A stretch of 42,047 bases of DNA from Desulfovibrionaceae bacterium (GCA_022510785.1 JAFLSV010000004.1:1-42047); one strand, 5' to 3'; numbered from the stretch's first letter, positions 10,085-19,347 are shown. Numbers and translations are program-made. The notes: generated by a model not told the origin, from the letters alone.

Positions 10085-10161
10085 CGGCAAAAAACCTGAC
10101 GATGCCGGATTTTGGCTTCGGAAATTTTTGAACGGTAGGAGTACTTGTTTTTGATTGCCAT
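10085..10161 (-). pseudogene. decayed N-terminus of an IS1595-family transposase
   Basis: Read on the minus strand, an ATG at 10161 gives MAIKNKYSYRSKISEAKIR, close to the N-terminal pattern NKY..RSKISEAKFR that I recall for IS1595-family transposases. After KIR the continuation IVRFFAA, also typical, appears in a different frame, as expected after a one-base indel. The remnant then stops at the end of the lipoprotein gene, which it abuts or slightly overlaps. No catalytic region remains. The family call rests on memory of the motif and on the frame-shifted continuation; a search is needed to confirm it. Confidence 0.55.
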
Positions 10162-10465
10162 GACTTGCTTTTAGCCCTTTTGGCTTCTCTCAGCCAGGTT
10201 CTGTCGACATTCATATTAAAAATTTGGCATAGTTACCCAAAAGGAGGAGCTCTGTACAGCGACCCATAGCCTCAGGAACAACCAGTGGGAAAAGAGCAAG
10301 GATGCACTCCCTGGCAACATTGTTATACATTTGTTGATGGCGTGTTGCATTTTTATTTATAAAAGGCAGGGCTCACCCCAATTGCTTATCCGCAAAAAAA
10401 ACCTGTCATCAGCGTAAGCGCAGAATGCCGGAAATTCCGGCCTGTCTCTCCCCGCGCCGGCTGCA
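10162..10465. other. AT-rich intergenic region, possible insertion-sequence end
   Basis: About 300 bp with no supportable gene, clearly more AT-rich than its neighbours. If the minus-strand transposase remnant is real, the part next to it (about 10162-10270) would be the left end of that element, but I cannot locate its terminal repeat. Short minus-strand reading frames exist (for example 10053-10214, 53 codons) without a ribosome site. A perfect GCCGGAA-A-TTCCGGC dyad lies at 10427-10441. Confidence 0.45.
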
Positions 10466-10494
10466 TTGACAGAAAGAATTTCATCTTCTACCAA
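10466..10494 (+). promoter_or_regulatory. candidate promoter for tRNA-Val
   Basis: A perfect TTGACA (10466-10471) is followed after 17 bp by TACCAA (10489-10494), a poor -10 (three of six). The position, ending 12 bases before the tRNA, fits a tRNA promoter. Confidence is limited by the -10 box. Confidence 0.4.
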
Positions 10495-10506
10495 AGACCG
10501 ACGGGC

Positions 10507-10582
10507 GGGCGGTTAGCTCAGCTGGCAGAGCCCCGGCTTTACACGCCGGTTGTCGGGGGTTCAAACCCCTCACCGCCCACCA
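10507..10582 (+). tRNA. tRNA-Val, anticodon TAC
   Basis: A full cloverleaf of 76 bases with encoded CCA. The acceptor stem is GGGCGGT with ACCGCCC, the D stem GCTC/GAGC, the anticodon stem CCGGC/GCCGG with loop TTTACAC (anticodon TAC at the centre), and the T arm GGGGG-TTCAAAC-CCCTC with one G-T pair. It stands alone. The AT-rich, IS-scarred DNA just upstream is typical of tRNA-adjacent insertion hot spots, but I see no duplicated tRNA 3' end. Confidence 0.95.
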
Positions 10583-10647
10583 CCGAAGTAATGGTTGTCA
10601 GGTCTTTTGTCCGCTCTCCTGTCCACATCCTTTAGGAAGGGTCACCC

Positions 10648-11193
10648 ATGCGCTCCGGCATCAGCTTTTCCGCCTTCTGCCTCGCCGTCCTTTTCATGAC
10701 GGGCTGTTCCGGTCTCAACATTCCCAACCCATTCGCCACCACGTCGGACGTCAACGATGTGTACATGAGCCAGTTTCCCGACATTCCCATCCCGGCCGAC
10801 ATGAAAAGCGTGCCCAAAAACAGCCTGGTCACCGCCACCCAGGACGGCACCAGGGTGGGGCTGGAAAGCTTTGAGGGCCGGGTGGAGGCCGCATCCCTGT
10901 CCAACGCCATGATCCACAACCTGTCCCGCCAGGGCTGGTCCCTGCGCGGTTCGGTCACGGGCAAGCGCACCATGCAGGTTCATGAAAAGGATACCCGCTA
11001 TGTGGTGCTCTACCTCTATGAGCAGACCATGACCACGGCCATGGAGGTCTGGGTTCTCAACCGGCTGACCGAAGGCGGCTTTGGCGGCTTCGGTCTGCCT
11101 TCGGGCGTACCCGGCTCGTTCTCCTCCTCCCCGGCCAGCAGCGCCACCGAGGTATGGGAAGGCGGTTTTACCTCGCAGCCATTGAATCAGTAG
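10648..11193 (+). CDS. hypothetical lipoprotein
   Basis: A 181-residue predicted lipoprotein with lipobox LFMTGC (Cys20). After a short linker, the mature part contains YMSQFPDIPIPADM and a compact domain (GRVEAASLSNAMIHNLSRQGW, then TRYVVLYLYEQ) that looks like a small alpha/beta fold; the tail is Gly/Ser-rich. I associate this arrangement with a lipoprotein conserved in Desulfovibrio but cannot name a function. AGGAAGG seven bases before the ATG fixes the start. coaBC begins 55 bp after the stop. Confidence 0.8.
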   Translation: MRSGISFSAFCLAVLFMTGCSGLNIPNPFATTSDVNDVYMSQFPDIPIPADMKSVPKNSLVTATQDGTRVGLESFEGRVEAASLSNAMIHNLSRQGWSLRGSVTGKRTMQVHEKDTRYVVLYLYEQTMTTAMEVWVLNRLTEGGFGGFGLPSGVPGSFSSSPASSATEVWEGGFTSQPLNQ

Positions 11194-11248
11194 CGCTCTT
11201 GTGCGGAGCGCCGCGTGTTTTCTCCTTGACTTTCAGGATAAAGGCCGC

Positions 11249-12469
11249 ATGGATGCCCATCTGAGCTATCACGGATTTGGCGGTAAACGCCTGCACCTGG
11301 GCGTGTGCGGCTCGGTGGCGGCCTTCCGCGCGGCCGAACTCATCCACCCCTGGCAGGAAGCGGGCGTGGGCGTCAGCGCCACGCTGACCCGCGCCGCGCG
11401 GGAATTCATCACGCCTCTGACCTTTGAGGCCCTGGGGGCGTCGCCCGTCTATGGCGGCATGTTCACAGGCCAGGCGCCCTTTGAGCACCTGGAACCCGGC
11501 CAGACCGCCCACGCCCTGGTGCTGGCGCCGGCCTCGGCCGACATGCTGGCCCGGCTGGCGGCGGGGCGGGCCGATGACATGCTGTCCTGCCAGGCGCTGG
11601 CCTTCGACGGGCCCATAGTGGCCGCTCCGGCCATGAACCCCCGCATGTGGCAGAACCCGGCCACTCAGGCCAATGTGGCCGTGCTGCGTGAACGCGGCGT
11701 CACCTTTGTGGGGCCGGAAAGCGGCGTTGTGGCCTGCAAGGACGAAGGGCCGGGCCGCTTCGCCGACCTGCGCGCCGTGTATCTGGCCGGACTCAAGGCC
11801 CTGACCCCGCAGGACATGGAAGGATCCACCGTGCTTGTCACACTGGGCCCCACCCGCGAGGACTGGGACGATGTGCGCTTCTGGACCAACGCGTCCACCG
11901 GCGTCATGGGCGCGTCCCTGGCTGTGGCCGCCTGGCTGCGCGGGGCCGAGGTTCACGCGCTGTGCGGCCCGGTGAATCTGTGGCTGCCCGCCGATTCCTG
12001 CTTCCACCGCCACGATGTGCGCAGTGCCGCCGACATGCTGGAAAAGGCCAAAGAATTGTGGCCCTGTGCCGGCATCGGCATTTTCACCGCCGCTGTGGCC
12101 GACTTCCGCCCCGAAGCGCATGGCCCGGGCAAATTTAAAAAAAATCTGGCCGAAGACGGTTTTTCCCTGCGTTTTCTGCCCAACCAGGATATTCTGCGCC
12201 TTCTGTCGTCCGAACGAAAGGAAGGACAAAAGGTGGTGGGTTTCGCGGCGGAATCCGCCGGGACAGCTGACGCCCTGGCCCACGCCGTGCGCCGCAAGCT
12301 GGTTTCCAAAGGGGCCGACATGGTGGTGGGCAATACGGTGGAGGACGGCTTCGGGCGCGGCCGCAACCGGGTTTTTGTGGCCGACATCAAGGGCCGCGAG
12401 GAATCGTGGCCTGACCAGCCCAAAAGCGACGTGGCATGGAAAATCCTTTCCTGGCTGCGCACCGTGTGA
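11249..12469 (+). CDS. coaBC: bifunctional phosphopantothenoylcysteine decarboxylase / phosphopantothenate-cysteine ligase
   Basis: Catalyses steps two and three of CoA synthesis from 4'-phosphopantothenate. The N-terminal half is the FMN-dependent CoaC domain (LHLGVCGSVAAFRAAEL at the start; APAMNPRMW, the PxMNxxMW substrate motif). The C-terminal half is the CoaB ligase (LGPTREDWDDVRFWTNAS, which resembles the usual nucleotide-binding GxTREPxDxVRxITN; KFKKN with the catalytic Lys; GFAAES). The start at 11249 gives 406 residues, the usual length. A start at 11201 in the same frame would add 16 residues with no support. The partner genes coaX and coaE are also in the window. Confidence 0.95.
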   Translation: MDAHLSYHGFGGKRLHLGVCGSVAAFRAAELIHPWQEAGVGVSATLTRAAREFITPLTFEALGASPVYGGMFTGQAPFEHLEPGQTAHALVLAPASADMLARLAAGRADDMLSCQALAFDGPIVAAPAMNPRMWQNPATQANVAVLRERGVTFVGPESGVVACKDEGPGRFADLRAVYLAGLKALTPQDMEGSTVLVTLGPTREDWDDVRFWTNASTGVMGASLAVAAWLRGAEVHALCGPVNLWLPADSCFHRHDVRSAADMLEKAKELWPCAGIGIFTAAVADFRPEAHGPGKFKKNLAEDGFSLRFLPNQDILRLLSSERKEGQKVVGFAAESAGTADALAHAVRRKLVSKGADMVVGNTVEDGFGRGRNRVFVADIKGREESWPDQPKSDVAWKILSWLRTV

Positions 12470-12478
12470 GTCCTGCTC

Positions 12479-13243
12479 ATGAACGGTCTTGTCCTTTCCT
12501 CCGCCCTCCGTCCCTGGATTCAGGCCGGCCTGTCCGTCCTGCTTGTGGACAACCCTGAGCGCGCGGCCGAATTGCGCGCCGTTCCGGTGTCACAGGCCGC
12601 CGCCCCCGGCGACGCGGAAGTTCCGGCGCGCCCCGTTCCGGGCGCGTCGCGCCCGCCCGCCCAGCGTGTCGCGCCCGCCCGGGCGGCAAAGCAAGACAGC
12701 CCCCAGGCGGCGCCGCGGCCCCTCCAGCGGGACAACGCCGAAAGCCAGGGCCGCGTTCTGGCTCCCGATGCCTGGCCGGCGGCCTGGCAGGCGCTCAGAA
12801 AACGCCGGCCCCTGCCGCCACGGCCCCTGGTATTCTGGACATACGCCGGTTTGGGTGACGACCTCATGGGCACGCCCGACCCGATCCGTCAGCGAGTCAT
12901 CGTGCGCATGCTCAGAGAACTGGGCCACCCCGGCGGTACCCACGTTTTCTGGCCCTATGCCCTGCCGGGGGACGATGCGCCCGGCGGGCCGGATGCCCCC
13001 TCGCTGTTCTGGTCCGGAGCCGCCCTGCTGCGGCCCAGAACCCTGCTGCTGTTCGGTTCCGAAGCCCGCGACGCCCTGGGCATGCCCAAAAGCCTGTACC
13101 CCTATTGTCAGGAACGCCTTGCGGGCCGCATGGTCATCCAGCTGCCCCAACCCCTGAGCCTGGCCCACAATGAAGCCGCCTTCCGCCAGGCGCAGGCCTT
13201 TCTCCGCGGCCTGCTTTCGTTTTGCGCCACGCCGCGCGGCTGA
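12479..13243 (+). CDS. hypothetical protein, possible uracil-DNA-glycosylase-like fold
   Basis: A 254-residue protein starting 9 bp after coaBC, so probably co-transcribed. Residues about 35-95 are Ala/Pro/Arg-rich and look disordered. The conserved-looking part begins near residue 115 (LVFWTYAGLGDDLMGTPDPIRQ) and continues with RELGHPGGTHVFWPYALP and RTLLLFGSEARDALG. The last segment has the shape of the late strand of uracil-DNA glycosylases of families 4-5, but the catalytic motifs are not clear, so I do not assign that function. The start has no strong ribosome site. Composition is extremely GC-rich, and most other frames are open as well, so the N-terminal part is the least certain. Confidence 0.65.
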   Translation: MNGLVLSSALRPWIQAGLSVLLVDNPERAAELRAVPVSQAAAPGDAEVPARPVPGASRPPAQRVAPARAAKQDSPQAAPRPLQRDNAESQGRVLAPDAWPAAWQALRKRRPLPPRPLVFWTYAGLGDDLMGTPDPIRQRVIVRMLRELGHPGGTHVFWPYALPGDDAPGGPDAPSLFWSGAALLRPRTLLLFGSEARDALGMPKSLYPYCQERLAGRMVIQLPQPLSLAHNEAAFRQAQAFLRGLLSFCATPRG

Positions 13244-13397
13244 AACGGCGCGAACTGCCCGCGGCAACGGACGCGCACCATTCACGCCGTGCCGCGTGGC
13301 CAGCCGTTCCCGGGGCGGGGCGATCCCTCTGTCTTGCGGCGGCGCCGCCGAACTTTTTTCTTGCTTTTTTTTCAGGGGCAAGCTATTTGCTAACAGT

Positions 13398-13415
13398 CCT
13401 TCCGTTGACGGAAGG
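13398..13415 (+). promoter_or_regulatory. small hairpin in the rpmB leader
   Basis: CCTTCCG (13398-13404), TTGA loop, CGGAAGG (13409-13415): a perfect 7-bp stem 54 bases before the rpmB start. Upstream are TTGCTT (13361-13366) and TATTTG (13384-13389), 17 bp apart, a weak candidate promoter. The hairpin would lie at the very start of the transcript and could stabilise it or be an autoregulatory target. Confidence 0.35.
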
Positions 13416-13469
13416 CGCTTCAGGCGAATCCGGCCCGGTCATCCGGGTCTTTGAGAGACGGAGGGCATC

Positions 13470-13688
13470 ATGGGCAAACAGTGTGAAGTGTGCGGCAAAA
13501 AGGCGCAGGTGGGCAATCTGGTCAGCCATTCCAACATCAAGACCAAACGCCGTTTCAACCCCAATCTGCAGACCGTGCGCCATCAGTTCCCCGGCGGCGA
13601 AGTGCGCAGCATTACCGTGTGTACCCGCTGTCTGCGTTCCGGGGCGGTCAAAAAGCCTGTGGCCCGCACCCGGGGCGAAGGCAACTAG
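13470..13688 (+). CDS. rpmB: 50S ribosomal protein L28
   Basis: A 72-residue protein of the large ribosomal subunit. It is the zinc-binding form: CEVC near the N-terminus and CTRC near residue 51 provide two cysteine pairs. [19 protein letters not shown] is the L28 signature. A clear ribosome site (GACGGAGGG) lies just upstream of the ATG. The gene is monocistronic, with its own leader and a classic terminator behind it. Confidence 0.97.
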   Translation: MGKQCEVCGKKAQVGNLVSHSNIKTKRRFNPNLQTVRHQFPGGEVRSITVCTRCLRSGAVKKPVARTRGEGN

Positions 13689-13710
13689 GCCGCTCTTTTC
13701 AAAGAGTTCA

Positions 13711-13738
13711 AGGCGGGGCTTTTCCCCGCCTTTTTTTT
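13711..13738 (+). terminator. intrinsic terminator of rpmB
   Basis: AGGCGGGG, loop CTTTT, CCCCGCCT, then a run of T (13731-13738): a textbook Rho-independent terminator 22 bases behind the L28 stop. Confidence 0.95.
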
Positions 13739-13827
13739 GAATCGGCCTTCCGGCCGGCAAAAAGTCGTGCCCCGGGCTATCGCCGGCCCGACGCGCTTTT
13801 CCCGTCAGGCACTCCCCAAGGAATAGC

Positions 13828-14856
13828 ATGGTGCCGCGCCACTCCGCCGCCGACGGCTCTCCGGCCCTCCGCCGCCGCCGTTCCCCCCGCCAGTATGTTC
13901 CCATGTGGCGGAGATCCGCTTTGCCTCCCGCTCACTGGCGGGTGGTGGACGACAGCGGCACCGACTCCTTCGGGCGATCCCTGCCCGGCCCCGGCACGCG
14001 CACCATGGAATTATGGCGTCTGACTCTGGAAGCCAAAAATATCCCGCACCTCGTCGCGGGGCACGGCGCCAACCAGCGCCTCTTTGTCCCCGCCCTGCGC
14101 GAAGGCCTGGCGCGTTCCGAGCTGGCGGCCCTGACCGCTGAAAGCCACGCCAGAGCACCGGCCGCCGTGGAGGTTCACCATAATGCCCACTGGGCGCTGT
14201 GCGCCCTGCTGATTCTGATGTTCTGGCACGGCCTGCGCATGGGCTGGTGGCCCCTGCCCCTTGCCCATTTGCCCGACCCCGATTACTGGCTGCTGTGCGG
14301 CGGCCTCCATGTGCACCGGGTGCGCGCGCTCGGCGAATGGTGGCGCACGGCCACGGCTCTCACCCTGCATGCGGACAGCCGGCATCTGTTCTCAAACCTG
14401 CTGTTCGGCGCGCCCTTTCTCATCCTCCTCGCCCGGCGCCTGGGGCTGGGGCTGGCGCTGGGCCTGACCCTGCTGGCGGGTATTCTGGGTGACACGCTCA
14501 ATGTGCTGTTCCGCCCCCCGGAGCACAGCAGCGTGGGATTTTCCACGGCGCTTTTTGGCATGACCGGCCTTCTGTGCGCTGACACCGTCATACGCGACAA
14601 CGGCGCGCAGGGCTTCAAACACCGCGCGCTTCCGCCCCTGGCCGCGGGATTGGCTCTTCTGGCCATGCTGGGCACGGAAGGCGAACGCACCGACTATGCC
14701 GCCCACATTTTCGGTCTGCTGTCCGGCTTTGGGCTGGGGCTGGCCGTGTCGTCCCTCCTCAAGCGCCTCGGCCCGCCGCCGCGCCTGCTCAGCTGGAGCG
14801 CGGGCCTGGCCGTTCCCCTGTTCCTTCTGTGGTGCTGGGACAAAGCTTTTCAATGA
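13828..14856 (+). CDS. rhomboid-family intramembrane serine protease
   Basis: A 342-residue membrane protein. After a cytosolic N-terminal domain of about 120 residues come the rhomboid core motifs: HADSRHLFSN (first His about 181), GFSTALFG with the catalytic Ser near 239, and YAAHIFGLLSG with the catalytic His near 293. Rhomboids cleave single-span membrane proteins within the bilayer; the substrate here is unknown. AAGGA six to ten bases upstream supports the ATG at 13828; a start at 13903 would lose part of the N-terminal domain. tgt follows after 23 bp. Confidence 0.9.
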   Translation: MVPRHSAADGSPALRRRRSPRQYVPMWRRSALPPAHWRVVDDSGTDSFGRSLPGPGTRTMELWRLTLEAKNIPHLVAGHGANQRLFVPALREGLARSELAALTAESHARAPAAVEVHHNAHWALCALLILMFWHGLRMGWWPLPLAHLPDPDYWLLCGGLHVHRVRALGEWWRTATALTLHADSRHLFSNLLFGAPFLILLARRLGLGLALGLTLLAGILGDTLNVLFRPPEHSSVGFSTALFGMTGLLCADTVIRDNGAQGFKHRALPPLAAGLALLAMLGTEGERTDYAAHIFGLLSGFGLGLAVSSLLKRLGPPPRLLSWSAGLAVPLFLLWCWDKAFQ

Positions 14857-14876
14857 ACCCCTTGCGCAAAGGATAA

Positions 14877-16025
<1,149 letters not shown>

Positions 16026-16093
16026 GGCACCGGACAAAGGCGCACCGCGCGCAATCAGGGCAAAAGCCCGTTGCCGCGCCGCCCTTCCGCCCG

Positions 16094-17095
16094 CTATCCT
16101 TCCTCTTTCAGGGCGCGGGACATAAGGCCGCGCACCGCCTCGGCCGGAGACAGCGACCCGTCGAGCACGGCGTTCATGGCGGCGGTAATGGGCATGTCCA
16201 CCCCCAGGGATTGCGCCAGCCGATACACGGCGGCGGACGTTTTGACGCCTTCGGCCACACTGCGCATGTCCCCGGTGATGGCGGACAGGCGTTCCCCCCG
16301 GCCCAGGCGCAGGCCCACCTGGCGGTTGCGCGACAGATCTCCCGCGCAGGTCAGCATGAGGTCGCCCACCCCGGACAGTCCCATGAAGGTGGCTGGCCGC
16401 GCCCCCAGCGCCACGCCCAGGCGGGTGATCTCGGCCAGGCCGCGCGTAATCAGAGCCGCTCGGGCGTTGTGGCCGAAATTCAGCCCGTCGCTGACCCCGG
16501 CAGCGATGGCGATGACGTTCTTGACCGCGCCGCCCAGCTCCACGCCGCGCACATCGGTGCTGGAATAGCTGCGGAACCAGGATGAGGCGAAGAGCTCCCG
16601 CAGGGACGCGCCCAACGCATCGTCGGCGCAGCCGAGAACCACGGCCGTGGGCTTGCCCTCCACCACCTCGCGCGCGAAGGAGGGCCCGGACAACACGGCG
16701 TAGCGCCGGGCGAAATGCCCGGGACGGCCCAAAGCCTCGGCCACCACTTCGGACATGGGCTTCAGGCTGTTCAGTTCTATGCCCTTGGCCGCGTTCACCA
16801 GCAGCGTATCCGGCCGGAGCAGGTGACGCACCCCCTCCAGCGCGGCCCGCTGACTCTGGCAGGGCACCGCCAGCACCCACAGATCGGAACGGGCCAGCGC
16901 GGAACAATCCATCACGGCCCTCACGCCCTCATGCAGACGCAATCCCGGCAGATAGCGGGGGTTTTCCCCGCGCTCGTTCACAGCTTCGGCCACGGCCGCA
17001 TCGCGCACCAAAAGCCGCGTCTCGCGCCCGGCGCAGGCCAGCACATGGGCCAGAGCCGTCCCCCAGCTGCCCCCTCCATACACCGTGACGGTCAT
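16094..17095 (-). CDS. gpsA: NAD(P)H-dependent glycerol-3-phosphate dehydrogenase
   Basis: Reduces dihydroxyacetone phosphate to sn-glycerol 3-phosphate for phospholipid synthesis. A 333-residue protein with the dinucleotide loop GGGSWGTALAHVLA at the start, NAAKGIE, LSGPSFAREV, GGAVKNVIAIAAGVSDGL with the catalytic Lys, and GHNARAALITRGLAEI. Its ATG overlaps the stop of the upstream rluD-coaE gene by four bases (ATGA at 17092-17095), so translation is probably coupled. Confidence 0.97.
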   Translation of the reverse strand: MTVTVYGGGSWGTALAHVLACAGRETRLLVRDAAVAEAVNERGENPRYLPGLRLHEGVRAVMDCSALARSDLWVLAVPCQSQRAALEGVRHLLRPDTLLVNAAKGIELNSLKPMSEVVAEALGRPGHFARRYAVLSGPSFAREVVEGKPTAVVLGCADDALGASLRELFASSWFRSYSSTDVRGVELGGAVKNVIAIAAGVSDGLNFGHNARAALITRGLAEITRLGVALGARPATFMGLSGVGDLMLTCAGDLSRNRQVGLRLGRGERLSAITGDMRSVAEGVKTSAAVYRLAQSLGVDMPITAAMNAVLDGSLSPAEAVRGLMSRALKEEG

Positions 17096-18777
17096 GGCAA
17101 TACTCCTTTGTCCTCAGAAACGGCGGAACAGGCCCGAACGGACGCCCGGTCGCCCCACACGGCCCGCAAGGTATCCGCCAGGGCCGCCCCGGCGGCGGCG
17201 CGGCGCTCGTCCAGCAGCTTCAGCAGGGTTCGGACCCTGCCGGGCAAATCTTCCACCGGGCCGCCGTTGTCCAGCACATAGTGAGACGCGGCAATCTTGT
17301 CCCGCTCGGGCCATTGCCAGGCATCCACGGCCTGTGCCCGCTCGCCGCTCCAGCCCCGGCCCTCCCGCAGGCGCGCGTGCCTCGCGTCCGCCGGGCAGGC
17401 CACGGTCACCGCCACCATGTCCGGCGCCAGGCCCTGGGCGCGCCGGCGGCTTTCGTGCCACAGGGGAACCTCGGCCACGGCGCGTCTGTGCCCGTCCGCC
17501 TCGGCCCGGGAAAAAAAGCGCTCCATGTCCGCAAACACCAGGGGATGGATCAACTGCTCCAGTTCGCGCCGCAACCCGGCATCCGCCATCAGGGCCGCGG
17601 CCAGGGCCGCATGATCCACCGGCCCGTCCTCTCCTTGCAGAAAGCGACTGCCCCAGCGGCGGCGCAGAAGCAGCCAGCCGTCCTCACCGGGGCGATAGAG
17701 GCGGGCCACCACGGCGTCAGCGCTCCACACGGGCACGCCTTCGGCGGCCAGCAGGCGCAGGACGGACGACTTGCCGCAGCCCGGCGTTCCGGTCAGCACC
17801 ACGCGCTGCGTCCGCCGGGCCAGTTCCAGGGCCGCGCGGGTGAAATCCTCCGGAGGGGGACAGACGCAGGTCAGGCCCCCGGGCCGCGCGGGATGGGGAA
17901 ACGTCAGTTTCCAGGCGTGCAGCATCTGACGCGGCGCGGGATCATGGCTGTCGCGCGGGGCATAGAGCCTGTCGCCCCACAGCGGGTGCCCCGCTTCGGC
18001 CAGATGAACCCGGATCTGATGCGTGCGGCCGGTGTGGATGCTCACGGCCAGCACGGCAAAGCGCCCCGCCGGATCGGCGTACAGCCTGCGCCAGGAGCTG
18101 GAGGCGGAACGGCCGCCCCTGTTTTCCGGCACCACCGCCATCCGGGTTTTCAGGGTGGGATGGCGGCCCAGCGGCAGGGTGACCCTGCCCTCGGCTTCGG
18201 GCACGCCCCTGGTCAGGGCCAGATAGGTCTTGGCCACGGCCCGCGCGACGAACGAGGAACTCAGCGCCAGGCGGGCGCTCTCGGTCAGGGCCGCCACCAG
18301 AAGGCCCGACGTGTCCTTGTCCAGCCGGTGCACAATGCCGGGGCGGGCACCCTCCTGCCGCGCCAGCTCGGGAAAATGGGCCAGAAGACGCTGAACCAGC
18401 GTGCCCTCCGGGCAGCTGGGACAGGGATGAACCGTCAGGCCGGCGGGCTTGTCCACCACCACCACGCTTTCATCCCTGTACAGGACGGCAAGCTCGCCCT
18501 CTTCCGGCGTCAGCCCGGCTTCGACGGAGCCCGGCTCCAGTTCCACAAGACTCCCGCCATCCAAACGGACATCGGCCTCGGTGCAGACGCGCCCGTTCAC
18601 CCGGCACAAACCGGCCAGCACCGCCTTCTTGACCCTCGAGCGCGACAGGCCGGAGGCCCGGCTCGCAAAAGCGTCCAGCCGGACGCCGTGGTCACCGGAA
18701 CCCACAACATAGCGGCCGCCGGCAGTCCCTGAACCCGGCGCGCGGGCACGGCCATTGCGTTCTTCGCGGCCATCCAT
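17092..18777 (-). CDS. coaE: fused RluD-type pseudouridine synthase and dephospho-CoA kinase
   Basis: A single 561-residue frame with two enzymes. Residues about 30-85 are an S4 RNA-binding domain (VRLDAFASRASGLSRSRV). Residues about 95-310 are a RluA/RluD pseudouridine synthase with the catalytic HRLDKDTSG (Asp153) and IHTGRTHQIRVHLA. From about residue 320 a dephospho-CoA kinase follows, with P-loop LTGTPGCGKSSV, SADAVVARLY, LIHPLVFADME and EVPLWHESR. The second part catalyses the last step of CoA synthesis; the first would isomerise uridines in 23S rRNA or tRNA. No stop or start separates them, so they should be made as one chain. I recall the same fusion in Desulfovibrio. It overlaps gpsA downstream and follows the thioesterase gene by 7 bp. 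Confidence 0.92.
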   Translation of the reverse strand: MDGREERNGRARAPGSGTAGGRYVVGSGDHGVRLDAFASRASGLSRSRVKKAVLAGLCRVNGRVCTEADVRLDGGSLVELEPGSVEAGLTPEEGELAVLYRDESVVVVDKPAGLTVHPCPSCPEGTLVQRLLAHFPELARQEGARPGIVHRLDKDTSGLLVAALTESARLALSSSFVARAVAKTYLALTRGVPEAEGRVTLPLGRHPTLKTRMAVVPENRGGRSASSSWRRLYADPAGRFAVLAVSIHTGRTHQIRVHLAEAGHPLWGDRLYAPRDSHDPAPRQMLHAWKLTFPHPARPGGLTCVCPPPEDFTRAALELARRTQRVVLTGTPGCGKSSVLRLLAAEGVPVWSADAVVARLYRPGEDGWLLLRRRWGSRFLQGEDGPVDHAALAAALMADAGLRRELEQLIHPLVFADMERFFSRAEADGHRRAVAEVPLWHESRRRAQGLAPDMVAVTVACPADARHARLREGRGWSGERAQAVDAWQWPERDKIAASHYVLDNGGPVEDLPGRVRTLLKLLDERRAAAGAALADTLRAVWGDRASVRACSAVSEDKGVLP

Positions 18778-18784
18778 GCGGGCC

Positions 18785-19192
18785 TCAGAGCGCCGGAGGC
18801 AGTCCCTTCACATAGCCCGTAATCTGGGCCTTGGCGACCAGGGTGCCGGCGGCGTCCGATATGCTTACCTCGTAGGTGACCAGCTTGCGTCCGATGTGCA
18901 GGGCGCGGGCCTCGCCGCGCAAGGGGCCCACCTTTCCCGGCGCGATGTAGGAAATGGAGGTCTGGGCGTTGACGCAGCCCGGGCCGGCGGCATTGGCCGC
19001 GACGGCAAAGGCCAGATCAGCCAGGGCGAAAATGGCGCCGCCGTGGGCATGGCCCAGGCCGTTGCGGTGGCGCTCGTCAAAGGGCATGGACACAACGGCT
19101 TTTTCCGGCCCTATTTCGACAATATCAATGCCCAGATGGCGGGCAAAGGTGTCGTGGGCATCGAAATGGCGGCGAACTTCCTCAAGATTCAT
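18785..19192 (-). CDS. PaaI-like hotdog-fold thioesterase
   Basis: A 135-residue single hotdog domain. The active-site stretch NGLGHAHGGAIFALADLAFA matches the PaaI/YbgC-type acyl-CoA thioesterases (Asn/His/Gly-Gly pattern with Asp). Later strands TSISYIAPGKVGPLRGEA and LVAKAQITGYV fit as well. Substrate unknown; an aryl- or hydroxyacyl-CoA is likely. It is the first gene of the leftward set thioesterase, rluD-coaE, gpsA, with very short gaps. Confidence 0.85.
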   Translation of the reverse strand: MNLEEVRRHFDAHDTFARHLGIDIVEIGPEKAVVSMPFDERHRNGLGHAHGGAIFALADLAFAVAANAAGPGCVNAQTSISYIAPGKVGPLRGEARALHIGRKLVTYEVSISDAAGTLVAKAQITGYVKGLPPAL

Positions 19193-19284
19193 GGGCTCAA
19201 CCTCGCGTGGCTTGGGAATGCCGTACCATACGGCATAGGGTCAGGCCTGACAAGGCGGGAAGGCTGCCAGAAAAGCCGTCCCTC

Positions 19285-19313
19285 TGGACAGGCGGGGCCG
19301 CAGTGTTTATACA
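19285..19313 (+). promoter_or_regulatory. candidate sigma70 promoter for the 39-residue basic protein
   Basis: TGGACA (19285-19290, five of six), a 17-bp spacer, and TATACA (19308-19313, four of six). The start point would fall near 19320, about 28 bases before the ATG at 19348. This is one of the better promoters I can read in the window. Confidence 0.6.
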
Positions 19314-19347
19314 GCACAGACAACATCTGTTGCCAAGGAGCATCATC

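Noticed and set aside
10053..10214. 53-codon basic minus-strand frame beginning MNVDRTWLREAKRAK
   Set aside because: No ribosome site and it overlaps the lipoprotein gene; it shares DNA with the more convincing transposase remnant in another frame.
10507..10582. tRNA-Val as an attachment site of an integrated island
   Set aside because: I found no second copy of the tRNA 3' end and no integrase in the window.
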